Below, one piece after another: positions 60,627 through 64,000 of a stretch of DNA of 64,000 bases. The notes below the pieces were generated by a model, which was not told where the DNA came from, did not search any database, and saw only the letters and a list, made by a program, of their open reading frames with translations. The position numbers and the translations under genes were made by a program. This stretch comes from PALSA-505 sp036501145. GTDB lineage: Bacteria; Actinomycetota; Actinomycetes; Streptosporangiales; Streptosporangiaceae. The DNA lies in the NCBI GenBank assembly GCA_036501145.1, contig DASYAV010000230.1, forward strand, positions 1 through 64,000, read 5' to 3'. Every line of letters starts with the position of its first letter. Position 1 is the first letter of the stretch.

Positions 60627-61443
60627 TGATGATCCAGGTCCGGGCGTCCAGCGCCACGCCCTCGCTGGTGACGTGCGCGGCCAGCGCCGCACGCAGCCGG
60701 TCCACCGCGCGGGCCGCCGCGGCCTCGTCCATCTCCGCCAGCATCTCGGCATTGGCCGGCAGGCTGGTGGCCAGGCCGCAGGCGGTGTCCACGTCATCTC
60801 CGTAGAACACCGGCTGATGCACGCCGGTCAGGCTGATGCCGGTAAACCCGGCCGTGCCGAGAATTGCCTTGACGGTGGCCGGGTCGGCCAGCGTGAACGG
60901 GTGACCGGTGACGGCCAGTTCCGGCATCTCCGGGCGGCCGGTCAGCGCCTGCCGGAACAGCAGCGGCCACTCGTTCGCCTCCCGGGCCTGCCAGGTCAGC
61001 AGCGCCAGCCGGCCGCCCGGGCGCAGCGCCCGGGCGATGTTGCCGAACGCGGCCGCCAGGTCGTCGAAGAACATCACGCCGAACCGGCTGATCGCGACGT
61101 CGAACCGGCCCGGCTCGAACCAGTGCACCTGCGCGTCCGCCCGGTCGAAGGTGACGTTGCCCAGGCCTTCGCTGGCGCTGAGCCGGCGGGCCACCGCCAG
61201 CATGGCTTCGGACAGGTCCACGCCCAGCGCGTTTCCCCGCGCGGCGGCCTGGGCGGCCTGCCGGGTGGTCTGGCCGGTGCCGCACCCGACGTCGAGGACC
61301 TGGTCGGTGGGGGTGACGGCGGCAGCGAGGCGCAGCCGTTCATTATGCAATCTGACCTGAGCGTCGATCAGCTGTGGCTGCTTGGCGCGGCGCTCGCCAC
61401 CGGGGCCGTTCCACAGCGCGATCGCCTTGGCGTTGGCGGTCAT
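60610..61443 (-). CDS. Class I SAM-dependent methyltransferase
   Basis: A 277-residue Methyltransf_11/25 protein. Motif I is VLDVGCGTGQTTRQAA (about residues 48-63), then ALGVDLSEAML and FDVAISRFGVMFFDDL, RALRPGGRLALLTW. The start overlaps the DDAH-like gene stop as ATGA, so the two form an operon. The substrate is unknown; it may act on the same metabolite path as the DDAH-like enzyme. Confidence 0.82.
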   Translation of the reverse strand: MTANAKAIALWNGPGGERRAKQPQLIDAQVRLHNERLRLAAAVTPTDQVLDVGCGTGQTTRQAAQAAARGNALGVDLSEAMLAVARRLSASEGLGNVTFDRADAQVHWFEPGRFDVAISRFGVMFFDDLAAAFGNIARALRPGGRLALLTWQAREANEWPLLFRQALTGRPEMPELAVTGHPFTLADPATVKAILGTAGFTGISLTGVHQPVFYGDDVDTACGLATSLPANAEMLAEMDEAAAARAVDRLRAALAAHVTSEGVALDARTWIITARRG

Positions 61444-62348
61444 GCGCTGCGCCAGACCGGGGCGGTCAGGCAGGTGGGCCCGCCGTCGCCCTTGACCGAG
61501 ATTTCCGAGCCCGGGTAGCTGTGCACCTCGCAGCCGTGCGCCTCGAGCAGGGCCCGGGTCCGCGGGTTGCCGTCCAGCATGACCACCTGGCGGGGCCGCA
61601 CGGCGAGCACGTTGCAGGCCATCGTCTCGTACTCCTCGGCTGGGACGGCCACGACGGTGACGCCGCGGCCGGCCAGCGTCTGCATCAGCGCCACCGGTGC
61701 CAGCGGCGGGTAGACCAGGGCCAGGTCGCCGGCCAGCGGCGAGATGAACGACATCAGGTGCAGCACGTGGTCCGGGCCGCGGCCGTGCGGCACGTCCACC
61801 GACTCCACCGTTATCCCTTCGGGGGCCAGCAGGCCGGCCAGCTGGCGGAGCGCCTCGGCGTTGGTGCGGTAGCTGCGCCCGGCCAGCAGCGTCTGCTCGT
61901 CCAGCCAGATGTAGTCGCCGCCGTCGGTGCGGGCGGTGCCGGTGAGCCTGCCGATGACCGGCACGCCGGCCGCGGCCAGCGCCTCCCCGAGGTGCCCGGG
62001 CTCGGCGGCGCGCACCGGCTTGGCCATCTGGAACAGCACCGCGCCGGTGCCTGCCATCAGCCCGGGATCGCGCAGGTAGGTGCTGTCCACCAGGCCGGGC
62101 AGCGGGCCGGCCACCTCGACCTCGCAGCCCAGGCCGGACAGCAGCTCGCAGAACTGCTCGTGCTGGCGGGTGAGCAGATGCGGGGCCGGCGGCCGCCAGT
62201 CCGCGGCGGCGAAGTCGCCGGTGACCGCGGGGCGGCGGACCAGCACCCGGCGCAGCGGCGCGCTCATCGAGCGGACGCCGTAGCGCGGCGCGGTGCCAGG
62301 CTGCGCCTGGGCCGGGTTCGGTGGTGGGGCGATCTCGGCTTCGGCCAT
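61440..62348 (-). CDS. Dimethylarginine dimethylaminohydrolase (DDAH)-like amidinotransferase-fold enzyme
   Basis: A 302-residue five-bladed guanidine-modifying protein. The acidic LVDSTYLRDPGL and RTDGGDYIWLD segments, a His in DHVLHLMSFISPL, and the catalytic Cys293 in GGPTCLTAP fit DDAH and its relatives. It would hydrolyse methylated arginine or a similar guanidine to citrulline-type products. The ATG follows GGGAGG. Immediately upstream are palindromes (62363-62403) that probably regulate it. Confidence 0.82.
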   Translation of the reverse strand: MAEAEIAPPPNPAQAQPGTAPRYGVRSMSAPLRRVLVRRPAVTGDFAAADWRPPAPHLLTRQHEQFCELLSGLGCEVEVAGPLPGLVDSTYLRDPGLMAGTGAVLFQMAKPVRAAEPGHLGEALAAAGVPVIGRLTGTARTDGGDYIWLDEQTLLAGRSYRTNAEALRQLAGLLAPEGITVESVDVPHGRGPDHVLHLMSFISPLAGDLALVYPPLAPVALMQTLAGRGVTVVAVPAEEYETMACNVLAVRPRQVVMLDGNPRTRALLEAHGCEVHSYPGSEISVKGDGGPTCLTAPVWRSA

Positions 62349-62362
62349 GCGCGCACCTCCCA

Positions 62363-62403
62363 GTCACGTGACGCTGCTGCGTGACGCTGCGGGCGGCGTC
62401 ACG
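62363..62403. promoter_or_regulatory. Palindrome and repeat cluster upstream of the DDAH-like gene
   Basis: GTCACGTGAC (62363-62372) is a perfect palindrome; CGTGACGCTGC occurs at 62367-62377 and 62380-62390; CGTGACGC (62380-62387) pairs with GCGTCACG (62396-62403). The cluster lies 15-55 bp before the start codon, where a repressor would act. Confidence 0.5.
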
Positions 62404-62435
62404 TACCGGACAATAACGTGAGCCTGCCCGCGGCG

Positions 62436-63401
62436 TCAGTCCTGCTGACCGGCCAGCCGCTGGTAGGCGGGGGTGAGCAGCGCGGCCAGATCCTGGCCGC
62501 GAACCGCGACGGCCGGCGGCTCGAAGGAGCGGAGCAGCAGGTCGGGCGCGGACACCGGGGTGGCGCGCAGCGCGCGTAGCGTGGGCAGCGCGCGCAGCCG
62601 GGCCGGGCTGAGGCCGGGCGACCAGAACGCGTCGGCGGTGCCGGCCAGCGGAGTGTCGGGCAGGCCGGCCAGCGGGCCGGGTGGATCCTGTTCACCGTCC
62701 TGGTCCCTGCCCCGCTGGACCGGCCCCGTGCCCCGGCCGGCGGCCTTGGCGGCCTCAGCGGCCTGGACGGCGGCGATCCGGCGCAGCGCGGTGAGCAGGT
62801 CCTCGCGGCTGCGGCCGCGCCAGGCGAGCATGCCGAACGCGTCGTCGTCGAACGCCTCGGCCAGCACGTAACAGACCGCGGCCAGGTGCTTGCACGGCAC
62901 CTCCCAGTCCGGGCAGGAGCAGGACATCGTCATGTCCGCGGCGGACCTGACGTCGCCGGCCGAACGCGGGAACAGCGGCGTGCCGCAGGCGGTGAACACC
63001 TCCTCGATCTCGTGTGGCATCTCACCGGCCAGCAGCTTGGCCCGGAACAGCGCGCGGGCGGCCAGCGCCTGCTCCACCCGGTCCCACTGCCGCGCGGTCA
63101 GCGGCAGCACAGCGATTCGCACCCGGTACGGCTTTACCCGCGATCCCTGCACCTCGGCGGTGACGTACCCGGTGCTCAGCTCGAAGCCGAGCACCTGACC
63201 GCGGCGGGCGTAGTGGCGGCCGCGGGCCAGCCTGCCGCTCATGCCCAGCGACTCCAGCACGCCGATGAACCGCCGCGACCACCACTGCTCGCCGATCGCG
63301 CCACGCCTGCTGCGCGCCTGCACCCCGCCCTCGACCCGGATCGGGCTGGACTTCTCCGGCCAGGGCCCGGACCAGGGCCTCCCGGTTGGCCGCGCGTTCA
63401 T
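62436..63401 (-). CDS. SWIM zinc-finger protein
   Basis: A 321-residue protein. The SWIM motif is C-x-C-x6-C-x-H: Cys161, Cys163, Cys170 and His172 in SCSCPDWEVPCKH. The C-terminus is Pro/Ala-rich. SWIM proteins in actinomycetes are commonly encoded beside SNF2 helicases, as here, and are thought to help bind DNA. It lies 10 bp downstream of the helicase gene and shares its operon. Confidence 0.85.
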   Translation of the reverse strand: MNARPTGRPWSGPWPEKSSPIRVEGGVQARSRRGAIGEQWWSRRFIGVLESLGMSGRLARGRHYARRGQVLGFELSTGYVTAEVQGSRVKPYRVRIAVLPLTARQWDRVEQALAARALFRAKLLAGEMPHEIEEVFTACGTPLFPRSAGDVRSAADMTMSCSCPDWEVPCKHLAAVCYVLAEAFDDDAFGMLAWRGRSREDLLTALRRIAAVQAAEAAKAAGRGTGPVQRGRDQDGEQDPPGPLAGLPDTPLAGTADAFWSPGLSPARLRALPTLRALRATPVSAPDLLLRSFEPPAVAVRGQDLAALLTPAYQRLAGQQD

Positions 63402-63411
63402 TCCGGCACCC

Positions 63412-64000
63412 TCATTCCGATACCGCCTCCGGGGAGAGGGCGATGACCTTGCGCAGTTCGGCGACGGACAGTTCGGTGAGCCAGGACTCGCCGGTGCCGA
63501 CGATCCGCTCGGCCAGCGCCTTCTTCTCCTCGATCATCGCGTCGATTCGCTCCTCCAGCGTGCCGACGCAGACGAACTTGCGCACCTGGACGTCCTTGCG
63601 CTGGCCGATGCGGAACGCCCGGTCGGTGGCCTGGTCCTCGACGGCCGGGTTCCACCACCGGTCCACGTGGATGACATGGCTGGCCGCGGTGAGGTTCAGC
63701 CCGGTGCCGCCCGCCTTCAGCGACAGCAGGAACACGGCGGGCTCGGTCATCTGCTGGAAGTCGGCCACCATGGCGTCGCGCCGTTTTTTGGGTGTGCCGC
63801 CGTGCAGGTAGAGCACCGGGCAGCCGAGCCGGGCGGCCAGGTGCGGCTGCAGCATCGCGCCGAACTCCGCGTACTGGGTGAAGGCCAGCGCCTTGTCGCC
63901 CTCGGCCACGACCTCGTCGCAGATCTCCTCGAGCCTGGCCAGCTTCCCGGACCGGCCGGGCAGCCGGGAGCCGTCGCCGAGCAGGTGCGCGGGGTGGTTG
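63412..64000 (-). CDS. SNF2-family DEAD/DEAH helicase, C-terminal part (5' end beyond window)
   Basis: The reverse strand is open from the right edge to a stop at 63412. It carries the helicase C domain: LAFTQYAEFGAML, VLYLHGGTPKKRRDAMV, motif V SLKAGGTGLNLTAASHVIHVDRWWNPAVEDQATDRAFRIGQ (motif VI), then KFVCVGTLEERIDAMIEEKK. These proteins translocate on double-stranded DNA using ATP. The N-terminal motor motifs are outside the window. It is upstream of the SWIM gene in the same operon. Confidence 0.85.
   Translation of the reverse strand, partial: NHPAHLLGDGSRLPGRSGKLARLEEICDEVVAEGDKALAFTQYAEFGAMLQPHLAARLGCPVLYLHGGTPKKRRDAMVADFQQMTEPAVFLLSLKAGGTGLNLTAASHVIHVDRWWNPAVEDQATDRAFRIGQRKDVQVRKFVCVGTLEERIDAMIEEKKALAERIVGTGESWLTELSVAELRKVIALSPEAVSE

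Overview
The window looks like chromosomal DNA of a high-GC actinomycete. GC content is very high throughout and GTG starts are common. Neighbouring genes often overlap as ATGA, GTGA or TGATG. Actinobacterial families dominate: twin CtaG proteins, a VKOR/DsbA-like pair, a Zur-controlled zinc ABC operon, Tat-exported and lipobox proteins, LutABC and a SWIM/SNF2 pair. The sequence alone does not name a genus. No rRNA, tRNA, insertion sequence or CRISPR array was seen.

Layout. 1-17.3 kb: a surface-glycan (exopolysaccharide-type) locus. It holds a beta-helix lipoprotein, an O-antigen-ligase-like polymerase, a sugar epimerase, an MOP flippase, GT2 and GT4 glycosyltransferases, a pyruvyltransferase, a sugar nucleotidyltransferase, a PIG-L deacetylase, a 2OG-type oxygenase, three methyltransferases and a Tat/DUF4082 secreted-protein pair with a DUF4082 relic. 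17.3-22 kb: an ECF-like sigma factor, two divergent CtaG copper chaperones and the thiol-oxidation pair. 22-26.2 kb: a zinc uptake operon ending in its own zur, with a Zur-like box upstream.

26.2-42.6 kb: a locus that reads as L-fucose use. A GH29 fucosidase (with a probable frameshift) could release fucose and a sugar ABC transporter could import it. An aldo/keto reductase, an amidohydrolase-type lactonase, an enolase-superfamily fuconate dehydratase and an SDR could carry out the non-phosphorylating pathway that ends in pyruvate and L-lactate. LutA, LutB and LutC would then oxidise the lactate. lutC is separated from lutAB by about 3 kb of accessory DNA: a NUDIX gene, a lutC relic, a frameshifted merR, a methyltransferase, two small unknown genes and an AbrB/PIN toxin-antitoxin pair with a perfect palindromic operator. 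A GntR regulator closes the locus.

42.8-48.1 kb: an unusual compact cassette. It encodes a zinc-ribbon membrane protein, a 923-residue HerA/VirB4-like ATPase and an extremely acidic Asp/Asn-rich protein whose coding strand has a 369-nt run without one T, plus a small unknown protein. It is the best candidate here for an undescribed system.

48.2-64 kb: an S9 peptidase, an FG-GAP secreted protein, a GNAT enzyme, a single-pass membrane protein, a rhodanese and a leucyl-tRNA synthetase that lacks the CP1 editing domain and sits behind an attenuator-like leader. Then come an MMPL exporter with its TetR regulator, a GH18 chitinase, a methyltransferase with a DDAH-like enzyme, and a SWIM protein with a SNF2 helicase that runs off the right edge.
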